A stretch of 7,169 bases of DNA from Planctomycetaceae bacterium (GTDB lineage: Bacteria > Planctomycetota > Planctomycetia > Planctomycetales > Planctomycetaceae): NCBI GenBank assembly GCA_029259875.1, contig JAJDEK010000259.1:1-7169 (forward strand). The letters are read 5' to 3'. Of this stretch, positions 5,800 through 7,169 are shown piece by piece; positions within the stretch are counted from its first letter, which is position 1, and each line of letters opens with the position of its first letter. The notes under the pieces are model-generated. The model worked only from the letters and a program-made list of their open reading frames with translations. It made no database searches and was not told the DNA's origin. Made by a program: the position numbers and the translations under genes.

Positions 5800-7169
5800 T
5801 CAGCGAGGTCCACATTGTGGCTCTTCACCCTGTTGGCGTCTTCGTTCATTTGCACTGACTTCTTCTTGAGACAGAAACCCCCAGTTTAATGGCTGATCTT
5901 GTTGATATTGCTTCCCCAATGTCAAAGCAGTGACTGCTTTACACATTTCGTAACCCAGGTAAAACGCATGTGAGGCATCTAACCCTTTGGGATTGGCCTC
6001 TAGAAATTGATCAAATATCTCATAAGGGTCAGTCCCTTTCCAGTATCCGTCACGATTCATGACGTGTAATTCGTTCTCTTCGGCAAAGATACGGTAATTT
6101 GGATCACGGATATTTTGTGCAAGATTATTTAAGGCGTCTGATCCTCTTTCATTGAGCTTGGCATCTCGCAACATAACAAGCTGGTAATGAATGTGTTTGG
6201 GTAGACTTTTGTTGTCGATTGCATATTTTACGAGACGTCTGGCATAGTCAAATTCTCGGATGGCGCTGCATGCCCAGTTAATGACTTCCGTTGCTAAAAC
6301 ACTATGGATTTTAAGTTCCTGACAAAGTGCGGCGAGTAGAACATTGATTCCTGCCGTGTCTACTTCTGTCAGTTCGGTAAGATTTCCGATTCCCATCATG
6401 ATTTCAAAATCGGGAAATTCTCTTCGTGCTTTGTAGTAACGTTCCAAAGATGTCGTGAAACCAAACCCGATCGGTTCTAGAATCGGATCAATTCGAAACC
6501 GAGTATCAGATCGAACCAGTTGATCGACGATAGTGCACAGGGAATCAAAATCGCTGGGTATATCCGGGATCGCGACTACTTCAGTTCCCAGTTTTGAGAC
6601 CCAGTCGATATTTGTATGATTGCAACTAAGGATGAGTTCGGCTCCATTGTTGACCGCCGCTTCCACTTCAGCTCGGTCAAAACTGTCAATGGAGACCCGG
6701 TGTCCTGCAGCCACCAACATCCGCACGATCTCCCCTGCTCGCTTTGTACTTTCCCCGGGGATACAACCCACATCGATCAGGTTAGCTCCGTTTTGACGAT
6801 AATGCTCTGCTTGCTGAAGGATTTCTGCATTCGACATAAGTGGGGCATGATTGATTTCGGCTAAGATTTCGATATCGAATTGAGATAGATCCTTAGGCGG
6901 TTTCCCCTCTTGACCAAAATATTCTGGTAGGTCGAAGTGATCTTTCGGCCCCCTTTTGAACGGAATTCCGAAGTGATCTATGAGAATCTGAAGATCACCT
7001 TTACACATACCAGGTAGCATGACCCAGTCAATGTCGTTAGGAACTGTCAGTCTGCGTTTGACCAGAGGAACGTGCATTAAAGCAGCAACTTGGACATTTA
7101 AAACAATGACTTCAAATTCAAAACCAACCTGAGGGGCAAGTTTTTCCAGTATTTCCCGCAATGAATATT
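5800..7169 (-). CDS. Dihydropteroate-synthase-like pterin-binding protein (DUF6513 / DHPS-like / DUF4346-like), 5' end outside the window
   Basis: The frame is open to the right edge; the TTG at 7161 is only the first possible start in view. Comparison with my memory of the family suggests about 15 N-terminal residues are missing. Numbering is from that TTG. Residues 1-85 resemble DUF6513 (FEFEVIVLNVQVAALM, DWVMLPGMCKGDL, RGPKDHFDLPEYFG). Residues about 95-300 form a DHPS-type TIM-barrel half with ANLIDVGCIPGES (127-138), VSIDSFD (156-162), DPILEPIGFGF (225-235) and MMGIGNLTEL (255-264). Residues about 345-432 resemble DUF4346, with DPNYRIF, LDASHAFYLGYE and QDQPLNWGFL. This three-part layout is that of the archaeal DHPS-related family (TIGR00284), also found in methylotrophs and planctomycetes, and thought to join a pterin to an aminobenzoate-derived unit in methanopterin-type cofactor synthesis. 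That role is inferred. pabB and pabA follow on the same strand, which fits the use of 4-aminobenzoate. Confidence 0.85.
   Translation of the reverse strand, partial: YSLREILEKLAPQVGFEFEVIVLNVQVAALMHVPLVKRRLTVPNDIDWVMLPGMCKGDLQILIDHFGIPFKRGPKDHFDLPEYFGQEGKPPKDLSQFDIEILAEINHAPLMSNAEILQQAEHYRQNGANLIDVGCIPGESTKRAGEIVRMLVAAGHRVSIDSFDRAEVEAAVNNGAELILSCNHTNIDWVSKLGTEVVAIPDIPSDFDSLCTIVDQLVRSDTRFRIDPILEPIGFGFTTSLERYYKARREFPDFEIMMGIGNLTELTEVDTAGINVLLAALCQELKIHSVLATEVINWACSAIREFDYARRLVKYAIDNKSLPKHIHYQLVMLRDAKLNERGSDALNNLAQNIRDPNYRIFAEENELHVMNRDGYWKGTDPYEIFDQFLEANPKGLDASHAFYLGYEMCKAVTALTLGKQYQQDQPLNWGFLSQEEVSANERRRQQGEEPQCGPR

Noticed and set aside
6616..6864. 82-codon plus-strand frame opposite the DHPS-like gene
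   Set aside because: It runs antisense to the conserved pterin-binding motifs and shows no features of its own.

Overview
The window looks like chromosomal DNA of a planctomycete-type bacterium, probably one with moderate GC. The evidence is indirect: a long tandem-domain amidohydrolase, a secreted thioredoxin fused to YHS-like repeats, and a dihydropteroate-synthase-like protein of the kind found in archaea, methylotrophs and planctomycetes. No rRNA or other taxonomic marker is present, so the assignment is inference. I saw no tRNA, CRISPR array, insertion sequence or phage gene.

Layout, left to right. Positions 2-2389 (+) hold the 3' part of a two-domain amidohydrolase gene that begins before the window. 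The other four genes are on the minus strand, listed here in transcription order from the right edge. At 7169-5800 is a DHPS-like pterin-binding protein, missing its first residues beyond the edge. After a 73-bp gap comes pabB at 5725-4199, and 24 bp later pabA at 4174-3572. A 243-bp non-coding gap follows, then an exported thioredoxin/YHS protein at 3328-2399, which converges on the amidohydrolase gene with only 9 bp between the stop codons.

The coherent part is the DHPS-like, pabB, pabA block. PabA and PabB together turn chorismate and glutamine into 4-amino-4-deoxychorismate, the precursor of 4-aminobenzoate. 4-Aminobenzoate is a building block of both folate and tetrahydromethanopterin. 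The DHPS-like protein has the archaeal/methylotroph architecture (DUF6513, pterin-binding domain, DUF4346-like C-terminus) proposed to act in methanopterin-type cofactor synthesis. The block therefore plausibly links precursor supply to cofactor assembly. No pabC-like lyase is next to it.

I did not find a clearly new biological system. The most notable points are the metal-ligand-less second half of the amidohydrolase, the thioredoxin with two YHS-like repeats, and the pab/DHPS-like neighbourhood.
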